From contig BJFZ01000058.1 in the NCBI GenBank assembly GCA_014190175.1, positions 1 to 7,083 on the forward strand: 7,083 nucleotides of DNA. Reading direction: 5' to 3'. Below the pieces are notes generated by a model. The model saw nothing but the letters and a program-made list of their open reading frames with translations. It did no database searches and had not been told where the DNA came from. Positions 1 through 6,248 of this stretch are shown here, one piece after another (within the stretch, counting starts at the first letter, position 1; each line of letters begins with the position of its first letter). The position numbers and the translations under genes are program-made. This DNA is from Actinomycetes bacterium (GTDB lineage Bacteria > Actinomycetota > Actinomycetes > Nanopelagicales > Nanopelagicaceae).

Positions 1-242
1 GCCACAAAGAATGCTGCTACCACCCATCCCACTAGCACCCGATAGCGCCATAGCCCGACAAGAGATAACCCGAGTGCAATTTCAACTACCCCAGATGCAA
101 GCACCACAAAATCTGCATAATCCTTAAGCAAAGTTGGGACCTGTGCCTGAAACTCCATGCGGCTACTTGTTAGGTGAGTAAAGCCGGCGTAGGCAAGTGC
201 GATACCTAGAAGTACTTGACTAACTCTTTGCGCAATCTTCAT
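1..242 (-). CDS. DoxX-like membrane protein, N-terminal part (cut by window edge)
   Basis: The reading frame opens at an ATG at 242 and stays open for 80 codons to the left edge, so the C-terminal part is missing. The visible protein starts MKIAQRVSQVLLGIALAYAG and has a first membrane helix at about residues 8-22. A short loop follows with the pattern F-x-x-Q-V-P (31-36), then a second helix with G-V-V-E-I-A-L-G-L (51-59) and a third beginning near residue 68. Helix 1, a Phe/Val-Pro loop, then a helix with a Gly-Glu-x-x-(L)-Gly core is the layout of the DoxX family of small four-helix membrane proteins. Members are tied variously to quinone or thiol redox and to oxidative stress, and the exact role here is unknown. 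No clear Shine-Dalgarno sequence precedes the ATG. The gene lies 46 bases after the SOUL gene on the same strand and could be the last gene of that run. Confidence 0.68.
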   Translation of the reverse strand, partial: MKIAQRVSQVLLGIALAYAGFTHLTSSRMEFQAQVPTLLKDYADFVVLASGVVEIALGLSLVGLWRYRVLVGWVVAAFFV

Positions 243-288
243 GCGAGAAGATCGTCTAAGAACCAATGACGAAACCCTCACCACCCAC

Positions 289-813
289 TTATATATAGGC
301 CGGAATCACAATCTCGTTGTATTGCAAGATGCCTGGTTTAAATGGCGGATCAAAGCGACAGATTCGAACCTCGTTAGAGAGCGCGATATTTTCTTGAGCC
401 GCACTTGCTCGAAGCTCTCGTGCAATTTTTCGAGAAAGATCATCAGTAGCTCTTCCGCGGAATGATTTGGCAACACATTTTTCAGTATTTAATTCTCGTA
501 ATCTGACTTGTGAATTGTTGGGCTGCGGCATTTGACTAAAGGTGCTACCTGCTGGCATCACAAAGGAGACCTGCCATTCGGCTGAGTCGGAACTATCTGC
601 ATTTTGGGCAGTAATCACCGGCGCAGTCATTGCGATTTTTTCGGATGACTTATTACCTTTTGAAATGTAATTAAAAAGTGTAGAGAATGCGCTGCTTGAT
701 GACTCTGAGAAGTTGGCCGAGACGCTCACCTCTGCGATTACGCAAGGAAGATATTCGCGAAGCTCAAAATCCTTATAGGTATGCAGTACTCGAAACTCTT
801 GCCTTTTAGTCAT
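289..813 (-). CDS. SOUL family heme-binding protein
   Basis: A 174-residue protein with no signal peptide or membrane helix, so probably cytoplasmic. It matches the SOUL/HBP family along its length. It has an N-terminal Y-x-x-F-E-L-R-E-Y strand (13-21), the family hallmark IAMTAPV (60-66), the strand VSFVMP (82-87), and the C-terminal R-F-D-P-P-F-K-P-G (153-161) followed by YNEIVIP (165-171). Family members bind heme or other tetrapyrroles in a hydrophobic pocket. The bacterial role is poorly defined, with heme buffering or transport usually suggested. The length is close to the usual 170-200 residues, so it looks complete. The ATG at 813 is supported by AGAGGG at 826-821, seven bases upstream. 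That Shine-Dalgarno site overlaps the TGA stop of the preceding channel gene, so the two are likely cotranscribed and coupled. The family call is firm; heme binding itself is inferred from the family. Confidence 0.9.
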   Translation of the reverse strand: MTKRQEFRVLHTYKDFELREYLPCVIAEVSVSANFSESSSSAFSTLFNYISKGNKSSEKIAMTAPVITAQNADSSDSAEWQVSFVMPAGSTFSQMPQPNNSQVRLRELNTEKCVAKSFRGRATDDLSRKIARELRASAAQENIALSNEVRICRFDPPFKPGILQYNEIVIPAYI

Positions 814-820
814 AATCTAA

Positions 821-826
821 CCCTCT
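821..826 (-). promoter_or_regulatory. Ribosome binding site of the SOUL gene
   Basis: On the minus strand AGAGGG ends seven bases before the ATG at 813. Its first base is the last base of the upstream TGA stop, so ribosomes finishing the channel gene could reinitiate here. This supports the chosen SOUL start. Confidence 0.6.
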
Positions 827-1425
827 CATTTTACGAACTTAGGCAAATGCAAGTTGAAATAGATAGAAATAAATCTAGATAACACAACGGCGGCTCCCCC
901 AACAAAAACTGCAACCATTAGCGAACCACCAACTTCATGGAGGACAACAAAAAAGATTGATCCGATCAGCGAGGAAGTTCCGATAGTTTCTCTGTGAAGT
1001 AGAACTGGCTCAATTTGGCAGAGCAGATCACGTGACAGTCCACCGGTAACTGCGGTAACTACACCCAGCAAAATCGCACCGAACCAGGCGACGTCAGATT
1101 GAATCGCCAGATGTGCACCTGAAATTGTTGCAACTGCTAAACCGAAGGTATCCATAATCAGCAACGATTTACTAACATGTGTAACGCGTCGAAAAACCAG
1201 TGTCAGAATTACCGCGGTAATAACGCTGGTAATAATCCAGGGATCAACGATCCAGATTGGGCGAAGCCCAAGAAAAATATTTCGTAGTGTTCCACCGGAT
1301 ACCGATGCGATCGCTGCGACAAAAGCAATACCGCCATAATCCAGCCCCTTATCAGCGGCAACCCGAGCGCCTACTAGAGCGAAGACAAAGGTAGCTAGGA
1401 GGTCTAAGACGTGGAGAAGGGACAT
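826..1425 (-). CDS. TRIC-type cation channel, UPF0126 family (YicG-like)
   Basis: A 199-residue, very hydrophobic protein with about six to seven membrane helices. It is an internal duplication. L-D-L-L-A-T-F-V-F-A-L-V-G-A (7-20) matches M-D-T-F-G-L-A-V-A-T-I-S-G-A (91-104). Each half then carries the family's glycine-rich kink, SGGTLRN (43-49) and TGGLSRD (127-133). This two-repeat layout with G-G-x-x-R-[DN] is that of the UPF0126 proteins, now grouped with trimeric intracellular cation channels. Prokaryotic members form homotrimeric monovalent cation channels, with potassium usual, in the cytoplasmic membrane. The first repeat has Asn where Asp is common. Length and N-terminus fit the family, which supports the ATG at 1425 although no Shine-Dalgarno sequence precedes it. 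The next gene starts 12 bases downstream. Ion selectivity cannot be read from the sequence. Confidence 0.88.
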   Translation of the reverse strand: MSLLHVLDLLATFVFALVGARVAADKGLDYGGIAFVAAIASVSGGTLRNIFLGLRPIWIVDPWIITSVITAVILTLVFRRVTHVSKSLLIMDTFGLAVATISGAHLAIQSDVAWFGAILLGVVTAVTGGLSRDLLCQIEPVLLHRETIGTSSLIGSIFFVVLHEVGGSLMVAVFVGGAAVVLSRFISIYFNLHLPKFVK

Positions 1426-1443
1426 GGCTACAGTCTATATAGA
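1426..1443 (-). promoter_or_regulatory. Possible -10 element of a leaderless channel gene
   Basis: The 22-base gap before the channel ATG holds a perfect 10-base palindrome TCTATATAGA (1434-1443). Read on the minus strand, TATATA (1441-1436) ends ten bases before the ATG, which would place a transcript start within a few bases of the start codon. There is no Shine-Dalgarno sequence, and leaderless messages are common in actinobacteria. No convincing -35 box is seen, so this is only a weak candidate. Confidence 0.22.
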
Positions 1444-1447
1444 GTAA

Positions 1448-2785
1448 CTAGTCGGTGTAATTAATAATACCTAAGCACATTTCATCTCTTGTGCCTTCAC
1501 CCCAAACAATATAATTTGGAGAGATGTCCTTATACATCGGTAATAGTGAACGCAAGCCCACATCAAAGGTGCAACTAATAGAGATGGTATCTCCACTTTT
1601 TGCATCAATAGGTGTAACTAGCCAATCGGTTGTTTGACTGTCGAAATTCCATAGTGAACGATCTGAAAGATTCGTTCTCATTTTTGTAGCTGCACTTGTG
1701 TGCCAAACACTAACTTTCGTGCCGAGCTGATGCATATGTGGTGTTGATCCATAGATCTTGCGGTTTGAAGATATTTTCTGCGTGCACTCTGAAACTGGAG
1801 AGGCAACTGGGTTACGCGGATCTTTTCCGCAGATAGCCAGTAACCCCGCTTCTTGCAGCGCAGCCTTTTCTGAAGTTCGTTTAGTTAAATCCTTTAAAGC
1901 GGCGGCACGATTGCATAAGGGGCCAGATTCGTTGGCTCCGCAGGCCACCTCTATTGGAGCAGCAATCAACATTATTTTTAATTCATTTACATTACTGGGG
2001 GCTTTTGAAAATTCGATCTTGGTGGTTGCCGAATTAGATTTGTCAGCCTGAGCAGCCTGATTAGTATGCCCTGCATGACCTGACATAACCATGAAGTGAG
2101 TTTGCAAAATAAATTGATCACCTGCAGAGAATTTCATACCGGTATTAATTGGAAAAGATTTGAAGTTTCCACCTGGTGCCCAAAAAGTAACCCAACTTGA
2201 CGCTGCCGCGCCAGCAAAAGTACTAGTGCCTGGCAAGCCAGTGTCGCCAAAACACGACCAGCCAGGATCCTGGCTCTCTTGGTCTAATTTCTGGGTAACC
2301 GCGACACTTGCTTTAGGTAGTCGATAAAGAATTCCATGATGTGAAACTTTTAAATTTCCAGGAGTAATAGTAACCGACTCTAGAAAAGTTTCTTCGGTAA
2401 ATTTAGGATCTAAGAGAAAACAACGGTACTCATCATTACCGCCTTCAGGTGGATTAGGAAGATATTCAGGAGTCGTGAGGGCGGCAATTACTTTTCCAGT
2501 ACCTTCTGGCGGCGTTGGGGTTGAGGATGGCGTTGCAGTTGGCGTTGCTGTTCCGCTTGGTTTCACAGAAGCAGCAGGTGCAGCGATTTTCGGTTGACTT
2601 TTTTGCCAAATTAATTTATTCCCAGATTTTGTACAATTATATCTAACACTTTTGATTAAAGTGATATTTTTTTCTTTGGAACATACTCCTCCATCCTTAG
2701 CTGTTGCTGAATTCGCAAATTGAGCATTGTTGGAAGAAAATATAAATAAAATAAGTGTTAAAGATGTAATGATTTTCGAACGCAT
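1448..2785 (-). CDS. Exported copper type II monooxygenase-like protein (PHM/DBH-like)
   Basis: A 445-residue protein. Residues 1-27 form a signal peptide (short basic start, then a hydrophobic core about 7-17). A small Cys-containing module follows (C35 and C51, ending N-K-L-I-W). Residues 68-95 are a Pro/Thr/Ser/Ala-rich linker. From about 113 to the end is a two-lobed domain like that of copper type II monooxygenases. It has D-E-Y-R-C (118-122), a first copper site VSHHG (H149, H150) with H230 in LQTHF, and a second site T-P-H-M-H (H350, H352) with M436 in R-D-E-M-C. All six ligands known from peptidylglycine hydroxylating monooxygenase therefore have equivalents. Eight Cys in the domain could form disulfides, as expected outside the membrane. 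Such enzymes hydroxylate C-H bonds using O2 and a reductant, classically ascorbate. The substrate here is unknown, and a non-catalytic copper-binding role is possible. No Shine-Dalgarno sequence is seen. The gene starts 14 bases after the small membrane protein's stop, so it is probably cotranscribed with it. Confidence 0.82.
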   Translation of the reverse strand: MRSKIITSLTLILFIFSSNNAQFANSATAKDGGVCSKEKNITLIKSVRYNCTKSGNKLIWQKSQPKIAAPAASVKPSGTATPTATPSSTPTPPEGTGKVIAALTTPEYLPNPPEGGNDEYRCFLLDPKFTEETFLESVTITPGNLKVSHHGILYRLPKASVAVTQKLDQESQDPGWSCFGDTGLPGTSTFAGAAASSWVTFWAPGGNFKSFPINTGMKFSAGDQFILQTHFMVMSGHAGHTNQAAQADKSNSATTKIEFSKAPSNVNELKIMLIAAPIEVACGANESGPLCNRAAALKDLTKRTSEKAALQEAGLLAICGKDPRNPVASPVSECTQKISSNRKIYGSTPHMHQLGTKVSVWHTSAATKMRTNLSDRSLWNFDSQTTDWLVTPIDAKSGDTISISCTFDVGLRSLLPMYKDISPNYIVWGEGTRDEMCLGIINYTD

Positions 2786-2799
2786 TTATTGATTAACTA

Positions 2800-3051
2800 C
2801 TAATTGACGATCGCATACAAGGCCAACAAGGTACCTAAAGTAGTTACTAGGATTTGAGTACTTTTTGGAAGTAGCATTTTTGCAATTGAAGGGATCCAGG
2901 TCGCAATCAGTAAAAGCACTCCTGGCAAGATTATAAGAAGTGAATTCTTAAGAATTTCGCTTTGGCCGGTTTGATATCTCAAATTGATTAAACCAATTGC
3001 GAGCAGCAAATACCCGCCCATTCGGTAATTATTAATCACATAACTTTTCAT
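2800..3051 (-). CDS. Small membrane protein of unknown function, three predicted helices
   Basis: I do not recognise this protein. From the ATG at 3051 it is 83 residues, starting MKSYVINNYRMGGYLLLAIG. It has three hydrophobic stretches: about residues 11-25, 35-54 (I-L-K-N-S-L-L-I-I-L-P-G-V-L-L-L-I-A-T-W) and 64-82. A short Pro/Lys segment (I-P-S-I-A-K-M-L-L-P-K) lies between the last two. There are no Cys, His or other obvious cofactor ligands. The frame can be extended upstream to a TTG at 3069 (89 residues), but that codon lies directly against the hairpin at 3071-3106 and has no Shine-Dalgarno sequence. The ATG at 3051 has AGGG only three bases upstream, which is also imperfect. The gene lies between the rhodopsin and the copper protein on the same strand. 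Being real is likely from its consistent helix pattern and tight spacing; the function is open. Confidence 0.65.
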   Translation of the reverse strand: MKSYVINNYRMGGYLLLAIGLINLRYQTGQSEILKNSLLIILPGVLLLIATWIPSIAKMLLPKSTQILVTTLGTLLALYAIVN

Positions 3052-3070
3052 AATCCCTATCTTAGGCAAT

Positions 3071-3106
3071 GAGTAAGGGGTGTCGATATTTCAACACCCC
3101 TTACTT
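3071..3106 (-). terminator. Strong hairpin after the rhodopsin gene (terminator or mRNA stabiliser)
   Basis: The arms 3071-3083 (GAGTAAGGGGTGT on the plus strand) and 3094-3106 pair as a 13-base stem: twelve Watson-Crick pairs including five G-C pairs in the core, and one terminal G-T pair. The loop is ten bases. It begins 31 bases after the rhodopsin stop. Read with the genes (minus strand), the stem is followed by TCATTGCC, not a T-run, so it is not a classical intrinsic terminator. Actinobacterial terminators often lack the T-run, however. Alternatively it partly blocks read-through or protects the rhodopsin message from decay, giving more rhodopsin than downstream protein. Confidence 0.62.
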
Positions 3107-3120
3107 CATTTACTTAATTT

Positions 3121-3145
3121 ATTAGCTAATCACTAAATTAGTGAT
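3121..3145. repeat. Two adjacent perfect palindromes across the rhodopsin stop
   Basis: ATTAGCTAAT (3121-3130) equals its own reverse complement. ATCACTAA-A-TTAGTGAT (3129-3145) has perfect 8-base arms around one central base. The second covers the rhodopsin stop codon at 3140-3138. Both are AT-rich, so they would be weak RNA hairpins. They could be a protein binding site, part of a 3' structure with the larger hairpin next to them, or chance in AT-rich DNA. Confidence 0.45.
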
Positions 3146-3902
3146 CTTCCTTCATTCCTTCTGCTAATGACTTCATGCGTGCGATCTTCAAAATTGTTAG
3201 ACCGAATACGCACTTCGCCAAGATGTCGGCAACGGTGTAACCCACTTGAACGCCAACGAACTGCTCAGCAGTTGCATCTCCACCCATACCTAGGATGTAA
3301 GAAATTGGGTAAACGCCCCATGTAGCGATCAATAGCAAGCGCAAACGACCTACGGTCTCTGCAACACCAGCTGGTTGACGCTCCAATGACTTTCCAAGCT
3401 CTACGAATAGTACGTAGAGAATGTAAAGGAATGGGATTGTTGAAAGAACACCGTAGAGAACTTGGGTGTTTTGATCATTTGAGATCTCGCCTGGGTAGCC
3501 AAGTGCGATCATCGCTGCCGATGCAGGAACAAGTCGGGTTATGAGTGACTTGGAAACTTCCTTTGCCAAAGCCAAAACAGCAACTACTTCAACTAGAAGA
3601 AGTGGCACTGTGAGTAGCCAGTCAACATAACGATATGCCTCGTTAAAGGCACCTTGCTCGCCAGAAACCTTAACTGTCATTCCTTCAGATGCTTCTCCAA
3701 AGGAGTTGAATATTCTCCAGTAGTGGTAGGCAGCAATGAAGGTAACCATTGAAGACATCACTAATGCATTGCGGTACTTAGGAAGGACTCGTGCCTGGGA
3801 CACCAAGGTGTACACCGTGCAAGCAAGCATTGAAATCAAACCAAAGGAAAAAATGTTGTAGATGAGATTCCATTGGTCTGAGTCGAGTTTTAACATACCC
3901 AT
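3138..3902 (-). CDS. actR: Actinorhodopsin, light-driven proton pump
   Basis: A 254-residue type-1 rhodopsin with seven membrane helices (about 14-34, 45-65, 90-110, 119-135, 147-167, 186-205, 219-240). It binds retinal through K230 in helix G (A-D-I-L-A-K-C). Helix C reads D-W-L-L-T-V-P-L-L-L-V-E. This gives D94 as proton acceptor, T98, and E105 as donor, the DTE set of outward proton pumps of the proteorhodopsin/xanthorhodopsin group. H60 (A-Y-H-Y-W) matches the conserved proteorhodopsin His that partners the acceptor Asp. L102 is at the spectral tuning site, predicting green absorption. G151 (L-Y-G-V-L-S-T-I-P-F) is where xanthorhodopsin has the Gly that leaves room for an antenna carotenoid. 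Length and the helix E and G motifs fit actinorhodopsins. The ATG at 3902 has GGAGG seven bases upstream; a second ATG at 3896 is badly spaced. It follows the ctaCDF unit. No retinal or carotenoid synthesis gene lies in the window, so retinal must be made by genes elsewhere. Confidence 0.96.
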   Translation of the reverse strand: MGMLKLDSDQWNLIYNIFSFGLISMLACTVYTLVSQARVLPKYRNALVMSSMVTFIAAYHYWRIFNSFGEASEGMTVKVSGEQGAFNEAYRYVDWLLTVPLLLVEVVAVLALAKEVSKSLITRLVPASAAMIALGYPGEISNDQNTQVLYGVLSTIPFLYILYVLFVELGKSLERQPAGVAETVGRLRLLLIATWGVYPISYILGMGGDATAEQFVGVQVGYTVADILAKCVFGLTILKIARMKSLAEGMKEDH

Positions 3903-3909
3903 AACTATT

Positions 3910-3914
3910 CCTCC
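3910..3914 (-). promoter_or_regulatory. Strong ribosome binding site of the rhodopsin gene
   Basis: GGAGG on the minus strand lies seven bases before the ATG at 3902. It is the only consensus Shine-Dalgarno sequence seen at a gene start in this window. It decides the start over the ATG at 3896 and suggests high translation of the rhodopsin. Confidence 0.85.
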
Positions 3915-4004
3915 ATAGGATTTAGCTACCCAAGAGCTTTTTAGCCCCTAGAGCCGACCGAATATGGAAACCTCGAGGACTTCCACTGCTGCACCGGCAC
4001 TTTA

Positions 4005-4010
4005 ATTATG
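4005..4010 (-). promoter_or_regulatory. Weak -10 candidate for the rhodopsin promoter
   Basis: CATAAT on the minus strand matches the TATAAT consensus in five of six bases and would start transcription near 3998, leaving a leader of about 95 bases. The hexamer 17 bases upstream, TGGCTC, is a poor -35 box. The location just after the possible terminator is sensible, but the sequence evidence is slim. Confidence 0.27.
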
Positions 4011-4043
4011 CGCGAATCAAAGTAAAAGAGCCAGTACAAATTC

Positions 4044-4066
4044 AAAAAATCTGAGAATTTTCACAG
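4044..4066 (-). terminator. Possible weak terminator of ctaCDF
   Basis: On the minus strand CTGTGAA-AA-TTCTCAG (4066-4051) forms an inverted repeat with one mismatch, followed by a T-run (ATTTTTTG, with six T at 4049-4044). Dyad plus T-run in the gap after ctaF fits an intrinsic terminator. The stem is short and only moderately stable, and it begins about 90 bases after the stop codon. Confidence 0.33.
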
Positions 4067-4158
4067 GGAAGCTGAAACTTTTTAGGCGCCAATTAAAACA
4101 GCAGGTCAACCCCTATAATAATAAAAGTGATGGTGGTATCCGTTATTTTCCGACACGG

Positions 4159-4557
4159 CTAATGAGCGGATTTGTCCCTTTGGTACTGCATCACAAAACC
4201 AAAGATACTGATCAGTAACCCGGCGACCGCCATAATTGTCAACCACCAACCAAGTAAGACTCCTAACCCGGCCAGGGTCATAAAAAAGCCCACCAGTAAA
4301 GGCCACCATGAATGTGGACTGAAAAATCCTAACTCTCCAGCACGATCTGCAATTTCACCCTCAAGATTATCTTCCGGTAAAAAACCATCGGTACGGCGAT
4401 CGATAACCAAAAAATAAAATCCCAACAAAATCGCCAACAAGGTACTCAATAAAAGTGCAAGAGATCCGACAATCTCCTTTGAGAGTTCTGCGTAAACAAC
4501 AGTCACTAAGGCATAAAAAGCTGCAATGCCGAGAAATAACTTCCAACCAAATTTCAT
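4159..4557 (-). CDS. ctaF: Cytochrome c oxidase subunit IV, actinobacterial type (CtaF)
   Basis: A 132-residue membrane protein with four helices (about 5-23, 30-52, 84-104, 105-124). The loop between helices 2 and 3 reads [11 protein letters not shown], then [20 protein letters not shown] (67-86). That loop is the hallmark of the actinobacterial fourth oxidase subunit. The subunit has no redox cofactor and is a structural part of the aa3 oxidase in the bc1-aa3 supercomplex. The length fits the family. Its ATG at 4557 overlaps the ctaD TGA as ATGA, and no good Shine-Dalgarno sequence precedes it, so translation is probably coupled to ctaD. In many actinobacteria ctaE and qcrCAB follow; here the next gene is a rhodopsin 256 bases on. 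Confidence 0.94.
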   Translation of the reverse strand: MKFGWKLFLGIAAFYALVTVVYAELSKEIVGSLALLLSTLLAILLGFYFLVIDRRTDGFLPEDNLEGEIADRAGELGFFSPHSWWPLLVGFFMTLAGLGVLLGWWLTIMAVAGLLISIFGFVMQYQRDKSAH

Positions 4558-6248
4558 TTGTGGTTACCATGATTTGCCGCGTTGCGCGCTTCCGCTTCCG
4601 CAACTTCAGGATGATGCAGATCAAAAGCTGGACGCTCACTTCTGATTCTTGGAATACTTGTGAAGTTGTGTCGTGGTGGTGGACATGAAGTTGCCCATTC
4701 AAGTGATCCCCCATAACCCCAAGGATCATCCACTCCAACTAACGGCGCTTTCCGAGTAATCCAGACGTTTATAAAGAATGGGATGTTTGAGAAAGCCAAT
4801 AGGAAAGCTCCCACTGTAGAAATCATATTCATTCCAGTAAATCCATCGGTCGCTAAGTAATCTGCGTATCGACGTGGCATTCCTACAATTCCCAACCAGT
4901 GTTGGATCAAGAAGGTAATGTGAAAACCAAAAAACAATGTCCAAAAATGGATTTTGCCAAGTGGTTCGTTAAGCATTCTTCCGGTCATTTTTGGCCACCA
5001 AAAATAGAATCCCCCGAACATTGCAAAGACCACAGTTCCAAAGATCACATAATGGAAATGCGCTACAACGAAGTAGGAAGCAGAGACTGCAAAATCAAGC
5101 GGCGGGCTGGCCAAGATAATTCCAGTTAGTCCACCAAACAAGAAGGTAATTAAAAATCCGAGTACCCACAACATCGGTGTATCAAATGACACCGAACCAC
5201 CCCACATAGTTCCGATCCAGTTAAAGAATTTAACTCCTGTTGGCACTCCAATTAGAAATGTCATAAAAGAGAAGAATGGAAGCAGTACTTGTCCAGTTGC
5301 ATAAAGATGGTGTGCCCAAACCGCAACTGAAAGTGCTGCGATTGCAATTGTTGCTGCGATTAGTCCCTTGTACCCAAAAACCGGTTTACGACTAAAGACT
5401 GGAAGAATCTCAGTTACGATTCCAAAAAACGGAAGCGCCAAGATGTAAACCTCTGGGTGACCAAAAAACCAGAAGAGGTGTTGCCAAAGCATCGCTCCAC
5501 CATTTTCGGGCGCAAAAATCATTGCCCCGAAACGTCGGTCAGCCTCTAAACCTAAAAGAGCTGCTGCAAAAGGTGGGAACGCCAAAAGAATTAGGACTGA
5601 GGTGAGTAAAACATTCCAAGAAAATATCGGCATGCGGAACATCGTCATACCTGGAGCCCTCATGCAGAGGATTGTGGTAATAAAATTTACTCCGCCAAGA
5701 ATTGTGCCGATACCACTGACTGCCAATCCCATAACCCATAAATCACTACCGAGACCTGGAGAAAACTCAGTGCTAGAAAGTGGTGCGTAAGCGGTCCAAC
5801 CAAATGATGCTGCGCCACCTGGAGTTAAGAATCCAGCTGTAGCCATCAATGCGCCAAATATATAGAGCCAATAAGAGAGCATATTCATACGCGGGAAAGC
5901 CACATCAGCAGCACCAATTTGCAGCGGCATGATTACGTTGGCAAAACCAACAAATAAAGGCGTAGCAAACATCAGCAACATAATGGTTCCGTGCATTGTA
6001 AATAATTGGTTGTACTGCTCAACACTTAAGAATTGCAAACCTGGGCGGGCTAATTCAGCGCGCATAATCAAAGCAAGTAATCCGCCAAATAAAAACCAGA
6101 TAAATGTTGTTATTAGGTAGAGATGCCCAATTCGTTTGTGGTCGGTAGTGGTTAACCAACCGACGATAGCGCGGCCCTTATTACCCGGGTTTAAAACAGT
6201 GCTTTCTGATCTGTCATCAACAGCGAGTGGTTGCGCATAAGTGGTCAT
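4554..6248 (-). CDS. ctaD: Cytochrome c oxidase subunit I, aa3 type (CtaD)
   Basis: A 564-residue, twelve-helix heme-copper oxidase subunit that reduces O2 to water and pumps protons. Heme a ligands are H86 (TMHGT) and H399; the heme a3 ligand is H397 (A-H-F-H-Y). CuB ligands are H264, H313 and H314, with the cross-linked Tyr Y268 in GHPEVY. The D-channel is present (D115, N104, N122, ending at E266), as is the K-channel (T337, K340), which marks a type A1 enzyme. R459-R460 (MPRRY) contact heme propionates. The C-terminal stretch with [11 protein letters not shown] and R-S-E-R-P-A-F is typical of actinobacteria. One oddity: the segment before the heme a3 ligand reads [10 protein letters not shown] (384-393). 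The family's conserved Asp there, a ligand of the interface Mg/Mn ion, is Ala390. The ATG at 6248 overlaps the ctaC TGA as ATGA, with AAAGG about ten bases upstream. Confidence 0.97.
   Translation of the reverse strand: MTTYAQPLAVDDRSESTVLNPGNKGRAIVGWLTTTDHKRIGHLYLITTFIWFLFGGLLALIMRAELARPGLQFLSVEQYNQLFTMHGTIMLLMFATPLFVGFANVIMPLQIGAADVAFPRMNMLSYWLYIFGALMATAGFLTPGGAASFGWTAYAPLSSTEFSPGLGSDLWVMGLAVSGIGTILGGVNFITTILCMRAPGMTMFRMPIFSWNVLLTSVLILLAFPPFAAALLGLEADRRFGAMIFAPENGGAMLWQHLFWFFGHPEVYILALPFFGIVTEILPVFSRKPVFGYKGLIAATIAIAALSVAVWAHHLYATGQVLLPFFSFMTFLIGVPTGVKFFNWIGTMWGGSVSFDTPMLWVLGFLITFLFGGLTGIILASPPLDFAVSASYFVVAHFHYVIFGTVVFAMFGGFYFWWPKMTGRMLNEPLGKIHFWTLFFGFHITFLIQHWLGIVGMPRRYADYLATDGFTGMNMISTVGAFLLAFSNIPFFINVWITRKAPLVGVDDPWGYGGSLEWATSCPPPRHNFTSIPRIRSERPAFDLHHPEVAEAEARNAANHGNHK

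Larger units (their letters stand above)
3903..4158. other. Gene-free region between ctaF and rhodopsin
   Basis: This 256-base stretch is by far the largest gap in a window where other gaps are 12-90 bases or are overlaps. No convincing coding frame was seen. Read on the minus strand it holds, in order: the end of the ctaF message, a short dyad followed by T6 (4044-4066), a CATAAT -10-like box (4010-4005), then a leader of about 95 bases ending in the rhodopsin Shine-Dalgarno site. The leader contains a short imperfect inverted repeat, GGCTCTAGGGGCTAAAAAGC on the minus strand. It most likely separates two transcription units and carries the rhodopsin promoter and leader. Confidence 0.55.

Noticed and set aside
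241..465. 74-codon open frame on the plus strand
   Set aside because: Antisense to the SOUL gene end and the DoxX start, with no protein features.
1758..2051. 97-codon open frame on the plus strand
   Set aside because: Antisense to the copper monooxygenase-like gene, with no recognisable product or Shine-Dalgarno sequence.
2490..2580. GGCGTTG-type short repeats
   Set aside because: They encode the Pro/Thr/Ala linker of the copper protein. This is ordinary low-complexity linker coding, not a mobile or CRISPR-type repeat.
3052..3069. TTG start at 3069 for the small membrane protein
   Set aside because: It has no Shine-Dalgarno sequence and abuts the strong hairpin, so the ATG at 3051 was preferred. 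It is not excluded.
3464..3485. Asn-Asp-Gln / Asn-Thr-Gln strings in the rhodopsin, which could suggest a sodium (NDQ) or chloride (NTQ) pump
   Set aside because: They lie in the loop before helix E (141-147). The true motif positions in helix C are D94, T98 and E105, the proton-pump set.
4114..4119. Perfect TATAAT on the plus strand
   Set aside because: No -35 box at the right distance and no plus-strand gene downstream; expected by chance in AT-rich DNA.
4367..4738. 123-codon open frame on the minus strand across the ctaD/ctaF junction
   Set aside because: It lies in another frame of two certain genes and its translation shows no family features.
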